Of a DNA stretch of 64,000 nucleotides, positions 9,124 through 17,967 are shown piece after piece. The position numbers were made by a program, and so were the translations under genes. The stretch spans positions 1,612,001 through 1,676,000 of the forward strand of contig CAXXKR010000004.1 in NCBI GenBank assembly GCA_963674955.2, given 5' to 3'. Position 1 is the first letter of the stretch; every line of letters begins with the position of its first letter. The notes beneath the pieces are model-generated. The model did no database searches. It saw only the letters and a list, made by a program, of their open reading frames with translations, and was not told the DNA's origin. This DNA comes from G963674955 sp963674955. Its GTDB lineage: Bacteria > Desulfobacterota > Desulfovibrionia > Desulfovibrionales > Desulfovibrionaceae.

Positions 9124-9254
9124 GTAATTAATTGTGAGGTGCCTTTCAATAAAAAATATGAAATTGTCGAAGAAAAAAAAATGACCATAGATTGGCCGGT
9201 CTTTTAATCAACGAATAGTTTTTATATAAAATATATTTTTAAATCGGTAATACT

Positions 9255-10016
9255 ATGAATTCAAAAAAAACATTGGGAACAAAATTTAACGCCTCTAAAA
9301 ATGAACAAGCTATTAGGGGGAATCTGAAACAGTTGTTTGATGTCTGCCCGATTGTCGAGGAAGAGTTGTTCATGAACTTTCCGCTATTTATGAGCAGGCA
9401 AAATTTATCTCATATTCTTTATATGAATGAGCTTTATCAGCAGATTTGCGATGTGCATGGTAAAATTTTTGAACTTGGAGTGAGATGGGGACGGAATCTA
9501 GCCCTCTATGAATCTTTTCGAGGGATATATGAACCTTTTAATCATAATCGAACGATTGTAGGTTTTGATACTTTTTCCGGGTTTCCTTCGGTTGATGTCA
9601 AAGATGGAACTGCCGAGATCATTGAAGTTGGCTCTTATTCGGTAACTGAAAATTATGATAAATACTTAGAAAATGTTTTAGACTATCACGAAAAAGAAAG
9701 TCCTATTTCCCATATTAAAAAATATGAACTGAAAAAGGGAGATGCAGTTGTAGAGGTTGAGAAATACCTTGAAGAGCATCCTGAGACAATAGTGGCGATG
9801 GCTTATTTTGATTTTGATATATACGAACCTACTAAACGTTGTCTAGAGTTGATTAGGGATCGCCTTACAAAAGGCAGTATTGTTGCCTTTGATGAACTTA
9901 ATTGCTTTGACTACCCTGGAGAAACTCGTGCCGTAATGGAAGTTTTTGGACTTCATAAGTATAAAATTAACCATTCCAAATTTAGCCCGACTCAGTCTTA
10001 TATTATAGTTGATTAA
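9255..10016 (+). CDS. TylF/MycF-like SAM methyltransferase
   Basis: Protein of 253 aa. It has a non-canonical motif I (IFELGVRWGRNLAL), then IVGFDTFSGFP and DFDIYEPTKRCLEL with SIVAFDELN. These are the marks of the macrocin/mycinamicin O-methyltransferase (TylF) group, a metal-dependent family that methylates sugar hydroxyls. Glycan O-methylation is the likely role; acceptor unknown. It is separated from legI by 131 bp of AT-rich DNA and is the last gene of the AT-rich block. No clear terminator follows. Confidence 0.75.
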   Translation: MNSKKTLGTKFNASKNEQAIRGNLKQLFDVCPIVEEELFMNFPLFMSRQNLSHILYMNELYQQICDVHGKIFELGVRWGRNLALYESFRGIYEPFNHNRTIVGFDTFSGFPSVDVKDGTAEIIEVGSYSVTENYDKYLENVLDYHEKESPISHIKKYELKKGDAVVEVEKYLEEHPETIVAMAYFDFDIYEPTKRCLELIRDRLTKGSIVAFDELNCFDYPGETRAVMEVFGLHKYKINHSKFSPTQSYIIVD

Positions 10017-10311
10017 TTTTTTTGTGCGGCTAATTTCTTGTAACGTCCCCTCTTCTTAGGACGACAATCAGAAGTGAGAAGTGGGTTAAGGAAACTGAAC
10101 CACTGAACTAGGTGGGCATAACAAGAGCCGAAATAGTATCCTAATTATTTGGATTTATTAGTTTTTTAAAATATACTAAATATATTTAATAAAATCCTTA
10201 AGCAGGTTAACAATTTTATCCCCGTATACTTTCATAATTTTCAAAAATTGTTCTTTTAACATAACAATATCAACAACGTTTCTTAACTTAATGACTCAAA
10301 CTTAAAATACC
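10017..10311. mobile_element. Intergenic stretch holding an orphan IS3 end
   Basis: No gene is visible. At 10077-10104 there is a 28-bp sequence (AGAAGTGGGTTAAGG...GAACCACT) that aligns with the IS3 terminal repeat at 5471 and 25126. The likeness runs on to about 10130 (GGTGGGCATAACAAG against GGTGGACGTAAACAAG). This is a left-end stub of the same IS family with the rest deleted. It sits at the joint where AT-rich DNA returns to GC-rich DNA, suggesting IS-mediated joining or deletion. Confidence 0.65.
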
Positions 10312-11358
10312 ATGAAAAACTGGCTCAACACCATAATATCTTCGGAAGCAACCCTCCGCGAGGCCCTGGAAAAGCTTAACAAAAGCAGCCTACAAATTGT
10401 CCTTGTGCTGGACGATGAAGAAAGGCTCAAGGGCATAGTCACTGACGGGGACATCCGCAGGGCTCTGCTGGCCAACATGGACATGTCCGAGCCGGTGGGC
10501 AGGATCATGCAAACAAAATGCACCACGGCTGGCGTGGAGGACAGCGACGCGCAGATACTTAAACTCATGCAGCGCAGGGAATTCCGCCACGTCCCGGTTT
10601 TGGACAACATGGACCGAGTCGTTAACCTCAAGGTCCTCCTGGAAATGCTACAGGAACGGCGGCGGGAGAACTGGGTGGTGCTCATGGCCGGGGGCCTCGG
10701 CTCAAGATTGCGCCCCCTGACCAACGACTGCCCCAAGCCCATGCTCGAAGTGGGCGGCAAGCCCATCCTCCAGACCATCATGGAGGGCTTCATCGGCTAC
10801 GGATTTCACCGCTTCTTTCTCTCGGTCAACTACAAGGCCGAAATGATTGAGGAGTATTTCGGGGACGGTTCGCGCTTCAACGTGGACATCTCCTACCTGC
10901 GCGAGGACACGAAACTGGGGACCGCCGGCTGCCTGAGCCTGTTCCCGGAACGCCCGGACAAGACATTCCTGGTCATGAACGGGGACCTGCTTACCCAGGT
11001 AAATTTCGAGCGGATGCTGAACTTCCACCGCAAGCACGGCGCCACGGCCACCATGGGCATCAGGGAATACGACGTGCAAATACCCTTCGGCGTGGTGGAA
11101 ACCAAGGAGCACAGGCTGGTGGGGCTGACGGAAAAGCCCGTGCACAAATTCTTCGTCAACGCCGGGGTCTACGCCATTGAACCCGACGCCCTGGACCTCA
11201 TGCCGAAGAATCAGCCAATGGACATGCCCGAACTCTTCGAGGAGATCATGGCTGCCAAGCTGGAAGCCTCAGTCTTCCCCATCCACGAGTACTGGATGGA
11301 CATCGGGAGGCACGGCGACCTGGACCGGGCCAACGGTGAATACACCGACCACTTCTAA
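10312..11358 (+). CDS. ptmE: Sugar-1-phosphate guanylyltransferase with CBS pair (PtmE-like)
   Basis: 348 aa. Two CBS motifs (about 10-115) precede a nucleotidyltransferase domain starting WVVLMAGGLGSRLRPLT (121-137), with CPKPMLEVGGKPIL, MNGDL (metal-binding Asp) and a closing FPIHEYWMDIGRHGD. The CBS plus nucleotidyltransferase layout is that of PtmE, the glucosamine-1-phosphate guanylyltransferase that commits GlcN to the GDP route to legionaminic acid in Campylobacter. The CBS pair may sense a nucleotide. The stop overlaps a possible start of the next gene at 11358. GC-rich, so this is the first backbone gene after the AT-rich block. Confidence 0.88.
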   Translation: MKNWLNTIISSEATLREALEKLNKSSLQIVLVLDDEERLKGIVTDGDIRRALLANMDMSEPVGRIMQTKCTTAGVEDSDAQILKLMQRREFRHVPVLDNMDRVVNLKVLLEMLQERRRENWVVLMAGGLGSRLRPLTNDCPKPMLEVGGKPILQTIMEGFIGYGFHRFFLSVNYKAEMIEEYFGDGSRFNVDISYLREDTKLGTAGCLSLFPERPDKTFLVMNGDLLTQVNFERMLNFHRKHGATATMGIREYDVQIPFGVVETKEHRLVGLTEKPVHKFFVNAGVYAIEPDALDLMPKNQPMDMPELFEEIMAAKLEASVFPIHEYWMDIGRHGDLDRANGEYTDHF

Positions 11359-11384
11359 TGGTGGCGGAAGGCACTCTCAACAGT

Positions 11385-12296
11385 ATGAAATGCTTAGTCA
11401 TAGGATACGGCTCCATCGGTTCCAGACATGCCCGTCTGCTCTCCGCACTGGGTCACGAGACCAGCGTGGTCAGTTCGAAGGATGTCCCGGATCATCGCTG
11501 CTTCAAAAGCGTGGGGCAGGCCCTTCAAAGCGACGACTTCCAGTATGCGGTCATTGCCAATCCCACCAGCGTACACCTCCAGACCCTGAACGAACTGGTC
11601 CAAAGAAGCTTCAAGGGGCTAATTCTGGTGGAGAAACCTCTTTTCGACCAACCGCACGAGCCTCCGGAAACGACTACAGGCAAGACATTTGTGGCCTACA
11701 ACCTGCGCTTCCACCCCGCCCTGATCAAGGCCCGTGAGATGCTTGAAGGACGGGATCTATATTCCCTCCAGGCTTACGTGGGCCAATACCTGCCCACCTG
11801 GAGACCGGAAGCCGACTACCGCCAATGCTACTCCTCCTCCAGGATGCTTGGCGGCGGCGCTCTCAGGGATTTGAGCCACGATCTGGACTATGTGAGCCTG
11901 ATCTGCGGCGGCTGGAAAAGCGTGGCCGCCATGGGCGGCAAGGTCTCGGACCTGGAGATCGACAGCGACGACCTGTTCTGCCTTTTGTTGCGCACTGAAA
12001 ACTGCCCGGCGGCCATGATCCAGGTCAATTATCTGGACCTCAGGGCGAGGCGCGAACTGCTGGTCAACGCCCAAGGGCTGAGCCTCAGGATCGACTTCAT
12101 GGCCGGGACGCTGGAAACGGACGGCGAAATCTTCGAATTCCAGCCGGAGAGGGACCAGACATACATTGATCAGCACAGGGCCATTCTGGCTGGCAAGGCC
12201 CATCTCGCCTGTTCGCTCAGACAGGGGCGGGAGGTGCTCGAACTGATCCGGGCGGCGGAACAGGCGGCAGCTGAAAAAACTTGGGTGGATAAATGA
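11385..12296 (+). CDS. ptmF: Gfo/Idh/MocA-type oxidoreductase (PtmF-like)
   Basis: NAD(P)-dependent sugar oxidoreductase-like protein of about 303 aa. It begins MKCLVIGYGSIGSRHARLL (Rossmann GxGxxG), carries LVEKPLF (EKP motif) and FVAYNLRFHP, and has GGGALRDLSHDLDY in the catalytic domain. I start it at the ATG at 11385, directly before the Rossmann strand; 11358 would add nine unmatched residues. Position between PtmE and the CMP-transferase matches ptmF (Cj1330) of Campylobacter, one of two oxidoreductases tied to the early GlcN steps of the legionaminic route. Stop overlaps the next start by 4 bases. Confidence 0.82.
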   Translation: MKCLVIGYGSIGSRHARLLSALGHETSVVSSKDVPDHRCFKSVGQALQSDDFQYAVIANPTSVHLQTLNELVQRSFKGLILVEKPLFDQPHEPPETTTGKTFVAYNLRFHPALIKAREMLEGRDLYSLQAYVGQYLPTWRPEADYRQCYSSSRMLGGGALRDLSHDLDYVSLICGGWKSVAAMGGKVSDLEIDSDDLFCLLLRTENCPAAMIQVNYLDLRARRELLVNAQGLSLRIDFMAGTLETDGEIFEFQPERDQTYIDQHRAILAGKAHLACSLRQGREVLELIRAAEQAAAEKTWVDK

Positions 12297-13003
12297 GCAT
12301 GAAGAACAAGAAGATAATCGGATTCATCTTTGCCAGGGGCGGCTCAAAAGGCATTCCGGGGAAAAACATCCGCCTTCTGGACGGCAAGCCGCTCATCGCC
12401 CATGCCATTGAAACGGGACTCGGCAGCAAATTCATAAAACGCATGATAGTCTCCACCGACGACCCGGCCATTGCCGAGACCGCACGCAATTGCGGCGCGG
12501 AAACGCCCTTCATGCGCCCGCCTGAGTTGGCCGGAGACAAGTCCCCGGAATGGCTGGCCTGGAGGCATGCCCTGAAGGAGTTGGAAAAGGCCGGAGAAAA
12601 AGTGGACGTTTTCGTGTCCCTGCCCGCCACCGCGCCCCTGCGTTCGGTAAGGGACGTGGACGCCTGCATAGAGCTTTTCCTTGAAGGCGGAGCGGACGCC
12701 GTAATCACGGCCAAAAACGCTTCGCGCCACCCGGCCTTCAACATGATCACCCTGGACAAGGATGAAAACGCGCAGCTTGTCATGCCGCCGGACAAAACCA
12801 TCACCCGACGACAGGACGCGCCTGCGGTCTACGACATGACCACTGTTGCCTACATCCTTCGCCCCGACTTCATCTTAAGGGCGGACGCAATCTTTCAGGG
12901 ACGGGTCAAGGCCGTTCTGGTGCCGGACGAACGAGCCCTGGACATCGACACGGAACTTGATTTCGCCTTTGCCGAATTCCTGACAGCAAGAAAGAGGAAA
13001 TGA
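12293..13003 (+). CDS. legF: CMP-nonulosonate cytidylyltransferase (LegF/PtmB, NeuA family)
   Basis: Activates the nonulosonate with CTP to the CMP-sugar used by glycosyltransferases. The protein (236 aa) has the family's N-terminal FARGGSKGIPGKNIRLL (12-28), IVSTDDPAIAE, SLPATAPLRSVRDVDA, and near the end ALDIDTELDFAFAE, the conserved metal-binding DxxxDxxxA pattern. Overlaps the upstream stop and the downstream SDR start by 4 bases each, so ptmF-legF-ptmA are tightly coupled. A second NeuA-type enzyme is at 38320 and a KdsB-type one at 59804. Confidence 0.92.
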   Translation: MSMKNKKIIGFIFARGGSKGIPGKNIRLLDGKPLIAHAIETGLGSKFIKRMIVSTDDPAIAETARNCGAETPFMRPPELAGDKSPEWLAWRHALKELEKAGEKVDVFVSLPATAPLRSVRDVDACIELFLEGGADAVITAKNASRHPAFNMITLDKDENAQLVMPPDKTITRRQDAPAVYDMTTVAYILRPDFILRADAIFQGRVKAVLVPDERALDIDTELDFAFAEFLTARKRK

Positions 13004-13809
13004 TAATGAAAAACATAAGCCAACTCATGTCCCTCAAGGGCCGCACTGCCCTGATCACCGGAGGCGGCGGGTACATCGGCACGGCTGTAGGCCTTGCCCT
13101 GGCCCAGGCAGGTTGCGCCATAGCCGCAGTGGACATTTCAAAACAGGCCGCCGAAAGAACTGCCAAAGATATTGCCGAGGCTCACGGAGTGGAAACACTG
13201 GCAATGCAGGCGGACTTGGCCGAAGAAAAAGAGGTCCGCGCCCTGCCCAAGACCGTGGTGGACAGTTTGGGGAGCCTGGATGTCCTAGTCAACTGCGCGG
13301 CCTTTGTGGGCACCACCGACCTTGAGGGCTGGGTCGTGCCCTTTGCCGAACAAAGTTCCAAGGCCTGGAGGATGGCCATGGAAGTCAACCTGACCTCGGC
13401 CTTCGTGCTCATCCAGGCGGCAACGCCATATCTTGAAAAATCGGGCCACGGCTCGGTGATCAACGTGGGCTCCATCTACGGCGTGTCCGCGCCGGACATG
13501 CGCCTTTACCAAGGCACGGCCATGGGCAATCCGGCGGCCTATGGGGCCAGCAAGGGCGGACTCATACAGCTCACCAAATGGCTGTCAACGGTGCTCGCGC
13601 CCAAGATCAGGGTCAACGCCATATCGCCCGGCGGGGTCTGGCGCAACCAGCCGGAAGAATTCCGCAAACGCTACGAGGAACGCACTCCCCTTGGACGCAT
13701 GGCCACTGAAGAGGACATGATCGGAGCGGCGCTATTTCTGGCTTCCGATCTGTCCTCATACGTAACCGGGCAGAACATCATGATCGACGGCGGCTGGACC
13801 GCATGGTAG
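13000..13809 (+). CDS. ptmA: Short-chain dehydrogenase (PtmA-like)
   Basis: Classical SDR of 269 aa: cofactor loop ITGGGGYIGTAVG, NAA-type strand VNCAAFVG, catalytic Ser in NVGSIYG, catalytic Tyr-Lys in AAYGASKGG (YxxxK), and the C-terminal VTGQNIMIDGGW. Its place straight after legF/ptmB matches ptmA (flagellin modification protein A) of Campylobacter, needed together with PtmF for the early amino-sugar steps of legionaminic acid. Overlaps the previous gene by 4 bases. The region after the stop (13810-13909) has no gene. Confidence 0.88.
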   Translation: MIMKNISQLMSLKGRTALITGGGGYIGTAVGLALAQAGCAIAAVDISKQAAERTAKDIAEAHGVETLAMQADLAEEKEVRALPKTVVDSLGSLDVLVNCAAFVGTTDLEGWVVPFAEQSSKAWRMAMEVNLTSAFVLIQAATPYLEKSGHGSVINVGSIYGVSAPDMRLYQGTAMGNPAAYGASKGGLIQLTKWLSTVLAPKIRVNAISPGGVWRNQPEEFRKRYEERTPLGRMATEEDMIGAALFLASDLSSYVTGQNIMIDGGWTAW

Positions 13810-13909
13810 TCTTTGCGGGTTGATAAAGGCCATTCAAACTAGTAGTGGATCAAGTGCCCAAGGGCGACGATTTTTTTCTGAAACAAGCCCATTGAACAAG
13901 GAAAGATAG

Positions 13910-14989
13910 ATGCCCCCTCGCATACTGTTTCTGGTCAACGGCCTGGGCCTCGGCAATTCCACGAGGTGCCACGCCATGATGCAGAGGCTGCGGGACATGG
14001 GGGCTTCCATTGAAATCATAACTTCCGGCAACGGGCTATGGTACTTCAAGGACCGCCCCAACCTGCCCGAAGCCCACGAGATGAAGTCCCTGTACTACGC
14101 TTCCAGACAGGGGCGCATCAGCATCAGGGACACCATTCTATCGACTGTGGATTTCATGAAGATACTGGCCCACAACACGAAGGTCGTGGACAACGTTCTG
14201 GATGAATCTCGACCGGATCTGGTGGTCACGGACTCGGTCTACACATTCAGGCCCATGAAGAAACGGGGCATATCAATCGCGGCCCTGAACAATTCCGATG
14301 TGGTGCATGTGGCCTACCGCAAGTTCAGGGACCGGCCCAAGAGCATCCGCCCCCAGTTCTGGGCCATTGAGGAAACGGACTACATATTTCACCGCATCAT
14401 ACCCGACCTCGTGACCAGCCCGACCCTTGACCCGACACTGCCGGAAGCAGGCGGACCGTTCAAAAGGGTCGGCCCCATTGTGCGGCAGGGCTATGACCCC
14501 GCACCGGTGGACCACCCGCCCAAAAGGGTGCTGATAATGCTCAGCGGTTCAAGGTTCGGCACTCCGGTCAACCTGCAGCAAAGCGGCTATGACCTGCACA
14601 TCGACATTGTCGGACGCAAGGCCCCGGAAGCCTCGAAAACACCCGAAGGCGTGCAATACCACGGCAAGGTGCTGGACAACCGCGAGCTGGTAAAAAAGGC
14701 GGATATGGTCATCGTCAACGGCGGATTCAGCGCGGTGAGCGAAATATTCAACATGCGCAAACCCATGGTGGTGGTGCCGGTGCCCAACCACGCCGAACAA
14801 TGGGTCAACGCCAGGATGATAGAGCATTTGAACGTGGGCGTCATGTCCAGGGAAGAAGACCTTGAAGAGGCCATGGCAACGGCCCTTGAACGCTTCGACC
14901 AATTCCGCGCCGCATACGACCGGATCCCGCCCTGCACGGACGGGGCCAGGGAAGCGGCTGAAAAACTACTTCAACTGATCGAGAAATAG
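13910..14989 (+). CDS. MurG/GT28-like glycosyltransferase
   Basis: GT-B fold protein, 359 aa. N-terminal FLVNGLGLGNSTRCHAMM resembles the glycine-rich GxGxxxR acceptor loop of the GT28/MurG group. The C-terminal donor site is VIVNGGFSAVSEIFNMRKP with VVVPVPNHAEQWVNARM, the typical 'NGG...E...P...Q..NA' pattern of these enzymes. A good RBS (AAGGAA) lies just before the ATG. A transfer to a lipid- or protein-linked glycan at the inner face of the membrane is expected; donor unknown. The following gtrA gene starts 7 bases after the stop, so the two likely work together. Confidence 0.85.
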   Translation: MPPRILFLVNGLGLGNSTRCHAMMQRLRDMGASIEIITSGNGLWYFKDRPNLPEAHEMKSLYYASRQGRISIRDTILSTVDFMKILAHNTKVVDNVLDESRPDLVVTDSVYTFRPMKKRGISIAALNNSDVVHVAYRKFRDRPKSIRPQFWAIEETDYIFHRIIPDLVTSPTLDPTLPEAGGPFKRVGPIVRQGYDPAPVDHPPKRVLIMLSGSRFGTPVNLQQSGYDLHIDIVGRKAPEASKTPEGVQYHGKVLDNRELVKKADMVIVNGGFSAVSEIFNMRKPMVVVPVPNHAEQWVNARMIEHLNVGVMSREEDLEEAMATALERFDQFRAAYDRIPPCTDGAREAAEKLLQLIEK

Positions 14990-14996
14990 ACAAGAT

Positions 14997-15446
14997 ATGA
15001 GTGACGAAAAGAAGTCTGCTAGCCAGTTCGCCAAATATGGCCTGGTGGCTGCCATGTCCGCCCTTTCGGATTGGGCGGCCTTCACCCTGCTGTTCATGAT
15101 TTTCGGCCTTCCGGTCACGGCACAATGCGTGGCCCGTATAGTTGGCGGGGTGGTTTCCTTCGCCGCAAACCGCAACTGGTCATTCCGGCGGGACAAAAAG
15201 CAGCTTCTGGCGGTGGAGGCGCGGCGTTTCCTGCTACTCTACGCCTTCAGCTACATGATCTCCATCTCCATCTTCTACACCCTGGTGGACGTCATGGGCA
15301 ACGACCCCTACCTGGGCAAGCTGGTCGCGGACTCGGCCTGCTTCGTGATCAACTTCATCGTCATGAAGCTCTATGTGTTCAAGGACCGAAAGGGTTTCAC
15401 CTCGCTATTCAAAAAACGGGGCCGGGAGACCGGAAAAACGGCATAG
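14997..15446 (+). CDS. GtrA family membrane protein
   Basis: Small (149 aa) polytopic protein with four predicted hydrophobic helices (starting near FAKYGLVAAMSALSDWAAF, then FGLPVTAQCVARIVGGVV, LLLYAFSYMISISIFYTL, LVADSACFVINFIVMKLYVF). The motif SFAANRNWSFRR between helices 2 and 3 is diagnostic of GtrA. Family members are thought to help move undecaprenyl-phosphate-linked sugars across the inner membrane. Its last 42 bases overlap the convergent deacetylase gene on the other strand. Confidence 0.9.
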   Translation: MSDEKKSASQFAKYGLVAAMSALSDWAAFTLLFMIFGLPVTAQCVARIVGGVVSFAANRNWSFRRDKKQLLAVEARRFLLLYAFSYMISISIFYTLVDVMGNDPYLGKLVADSACFVINFIVMKLYVFKDRKGFTSLFKKRGRETGKTA

Positions 15447-16277
15447 CCTTGCTCCCGCCCTGTCCAAAGCCAAGAGCATCTTGTCTCCGTCAAGAAAGGC
15501 CAATTCGTCCTCGCGCCTGTTAGTCAGGCACTCGCAGCTTTCAAGCTCCGCATCGCAATATCCGGGATGGCACATGACCAAAAGCCCGTCCCGGGCTCCG
15601 GCAAGAAATCCGTTGAACAGTTCGCCATAGGGAGGAGCATCGTCAAAGTCGTAGGCCCCGGAAAACCCCGCATTCATTTTAACGCCCTTCCTGCGGCCCA
15701 GGTAACGCAGCCGTGTCCCTGCCAAAGCCAGAACCAAGGCCTTTGATCGGGACGGACGCCTCATGATCCTTCCCAGGGACTCGGCGCAGACCCTTAGAAA
15801 AGTTGTGTCCGGGTCCAGACGGCGGGGAAACAGGTCAAGAACGACATCTCTTATTCCCGGCAACTGCTGAACGTGATGGTGACCGTCCACATGGTCCGGC
15901 ACCCCGCCCACAACCTCGGTGAACAGGTCAAGCTGGGCCTCCAATTCTACGGCTATTTCGTCCAGAGGCAATTTTCGCAGGTAGGCGGCCTTCATAAGCT
16001 CCGGGCAGGAAGGTAACTTCCCTTGCGGAGCCAGTGTGGGCATGGAGGTGAGAGGAGCATGATCCGTAAGGGTGAAATGCAGGCCGAGGTCGGCCTTGCC
16101 TTCGAATTCCTTGAGTTTCGAGCCCTCCTCTCTGAACGCCGGACGGGTGGCCATGGCACTGGTGGCGGAAACACGCCCGGCCCTGAGCAATTGGCGTATC
16201 CCCTTGCTCACGGCGGAAGAAAGGGCGTAGTCGTCGGCGCAGACGGTCACGCAGACCCGTTCCCGGCTGGCGCTCAC
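15405..16277 (-). CDS. ChbG/HpnK-type carbohydrate deacetylase
   Basis: 290-aa YdjC-fold deacetylase. Metal-binding signatures are VCADDYALSSAVSKGI near the N-terminus and DHVDGHHHVQQLPGI in the middle, with LGLHFTLTDH between them and VMCHPGYCDAE near the C-terminus. The family removes N-acetyl groups from GlcNAc-containing oligosaccharides or hopanoid-linked sugars. Here it probably edits an amino sugar of the surface glycan. Starts by overlapping the upstream methyltransferase stop by 4 bases, so they form a two-gene minus-strand operon running into gtrA. Confidence 0.88.
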   Translation of the reverse strand: MSASRERVCVTVCADDYALSSAVSKGIRQLLRAGRVSATSAMATRPAFREEGSKLKEFEGKADLGLHFTLTDHAPLTSMPTLAPQGKLPSCPELMKAAYLRKLPLDEIAVELEAQLDLFTEVVGGVPDHVDGHHHVQQLPGIRDVVLDLFPRRLDPDTTFLRVCAESLGRIMRRPSRSKALVLALAGTRLRYLGRRKGVKMNAGFSGAYDFDDAPPYGELFNGFLAGARDGLLVMCHPGYCDAELESCECLTNRREDELAFLDGDKMLLALDRAGARLCRFSGLPAPFFE

Positions 16278-16990
16278 CTGTCAAGCACCTCGCCGATGGG
16301 CAGTGACGAGACCAGCGCGCCGAAGCTGAGGCGCGGGTCGCGGTATACATATGCGGGGCGATCTGCTTGGGCCTGCGCAAGCTCGGCTATCCGTTTGGCA
16401 GTGAAATATCTCGGCCTGTAGGAGCCGGTGCGGTGGCCGTAGGCCAATTGGACGTAAAGCCTGTGCAGCCACTGAAAAATAGAGAAGCGTTTCTCGGCAA
16501 TGGCGTGCAGAAAATGGGCCTGGCCTGAAACCTTGAACAGCTTTTCCAGCTCGTCGTCGCTCAGCCAGTCAAGTAGTCCCAGGGAAAAAACCAGGTCCGC
16601 GTCCAGGTCGTCGAGGTCCGCGACCCTGGCGACCTTGAAGCCCACCGTGTCGGGCAGGCCCAGCTCCCTGGCACGGTCGTAGGCCGCATCAATTGCGCTC
16701 TCCGCGATGTCCCGTCCCAGATAGCTCTCGGCCCCGGCCTGCATCAGCACCGGCGCGAGAAGCCCGGAACCGCATCCAAGTTCCACGACCTTTTTCCCGG
16801 AAACGTGCGGTGCGAGCAGTTCGCCGGCTATCTTGATCCTGAAGCGCAGGGACCGGCTGGCGCGGTTGGCTGCGGCCTCCAGCAGGCCGCCCTTGTCGGA
16901 CTGGCCATAGCGTCCCTCTTCCCAGCCGATGACCTTTTCCTCCCAGAACTTTCTGGGGTCCACATGGCCGTAATATTTATCGTCGGACAT
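16274..16990 (-). CDS. Class I SAM-dependent methyltransferase
   Basis: 238-aa methyltransferase with motif I VVELGCGSGLLAPVLMQ, acidic YLGRDIAESA, and a motif IV-like LVFSLGLLDWLSDDEL. The C-terminal part (FSIFQWLHRLYVQLAYGHRTGSYRPRYF) is family-specific and resembles methyltransferases of polysaccharide loci. It is the first gene of a short minus-strand unit with ChbG; a divergent promoter region separates it from the hexapeptide acyltransferase. Substrate not inferable. Confidence 0.82.
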   Translation of the reverse strand: MSDDKYYGHVDPRKFWEEKVIGWEEGRYGQSDKGGLLEAAANRASRSLRFRIKIAGELLAPHVSGKKVVELGCGSGLLAPVLMQAGAESYLGRDIAESAIDAAYDRARELGLPDTVGFKVARVADLDDLDADLVFSLGLLDWLSDDELEKLFKVSGQAHFLHAIAEKRFSIFQWLHRLYVQLAYGHRTGSYRPRYFTAKRIAELAQAQADRPAYVYRDPRLSFGALVSSLPIGEVLDR

Positions 16991-17104
16991 CCTGTTTATT
17001 CTCCGTTGGGGGATTGCCAGAAAAGCTTCGTCAAAGGGCCTTTCCGGCTTGTTTCAGGCTTGCGGAGTGTAGAAAGAGAGCCGCCCGGCGTCAAGGCGTG
17101 GTTT

Positions 17105-17133
17105 TTGACAAACAACTGAGCATGGAGTAATTG
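17105..17133 (+). promoter_or_regulatory. Weak sigma-70-like promoter in divergent gap
   Basis: In the 260-bp gap between divergent genes, TTGACA (17105-17110, a perfect -35) is followed after 17 bases by TAATTG (17128-17133), a poor -10. It would drive the acetyltransferase at 17251. Support is limited to the -35 and spacing; the gap holds no gene. Confidence 0.25.
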
Positions 17134-17250
17134 AACTTGTCTTTTGGCAGGCGGGACTAGACCTTGTCGGCCTGTGCGCCGCAGCTCCCGAAAACACGGC
17201 GACCGACCGGCATTTCGATCCGAAACGAAACCGTCGATAGAGGATTCTTC

Positions 17251-17922
17251 ATGGCCCCATTAATCGAAGTGACGGAAAAAATGTTCGCCAGAAAGCGGGA
17301 CACGAAATTCCGAACTTTCAAGCATCATCTCCGGGACTGCTGGAACAGGGTCAACGGAAATTTCTCCCACAGGGACGCCCGCAGGCTCGCCTGCATGATG
17401 GAGCCGCCGAACTTCTTCACAGAACAGGGCATGATAATCCCCCATCCCTACGGCATCACGCTCAGCGCGGACAGCATCGGCGCGGACTGCCGCATAGGCC
17501 AAAACGTGACCATCGGAACGGCTGCAGGCGAGGAAAGGCTTGACGCCCTCGGCGGATTCGCCAAGCCGAAAATCGGCAATCTGGTCAACGTCTATGCCGG
17601 AGCGGTGATTTCCGGAGACGTCAGGATTAGCGACTACGTGGTGGTTGCGGCCCAAGCATTCGTCAGCAAGGACGTGCCCAGTTGTTCGATAGTTTACGGC
17701 GTGAACCAGGTGGCCCCGCTCGGGGAAAAGCACGTCAGGTTTCTGGAAAGGCTGCTCAAAAAGTGCCAAAGGCGTTGCAGCCGCGCCCCCGGACTCGTTT
17801 ACAAAGACAAAAAGCTCTATATCGACGAGGACTATCTCGTCCGCCGCGAAGAATTAATTTCCAAAATCGGAAACGAGGATTTCAGCGAAACCATATTCAG
17901 CCACAAGGCTCTGCTGGACTAG
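17251..17922 (+). CDS. Serine-acetyltransferase-like hexapeptide acyltransferase
   Basis: Left-handed beta-helix acyltransferase of about 223 aa. I chose ATG 17251, which has an AGAGGATT ribosome site, over the longer upstream frame. Hexapeptide turns run from about residue 65: IIPHPYGITLSADSIGAD, CRIGQNVTIGT, IGNLVNVYAGAVISGDV and VVVAAQAFVSKDVPS. The catalytic-type His is in IPHPYG. Similar to CysE and to sugar O-acetyltransferases of polysaccharide loci, where such proteins usually O-acetylate a sugar. The C-terminal 60 residues are charged and unique. A separate promoter region lies upstream; the GT-C protein follows after 45 bp. Confidence 0.78.
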   Translation: MAPLIEVTEKMFARKRDTKFRTFKHHLRDCWNRVNGNFSHRDARRLACMMEPPNFFTEQGMIIPHPYGITLSADSIGADCRIGQNVTIGTAAGEERLDALGGFAKPKIGNLVNVYAGAVISGDVRISDYVVVAAQAFVSKDVPSCSIVYGVNQVAPLGEKHVRFLERLLKKCQRRCSRAPGLVYKDKKLYIDEDYLVRREELISKIGNEDFSETIFSHKALLD

Positions 17923-17967
17923 CCTCCTATCGCGGCTGAAAAACATATACACCATTCAGGATAACCA

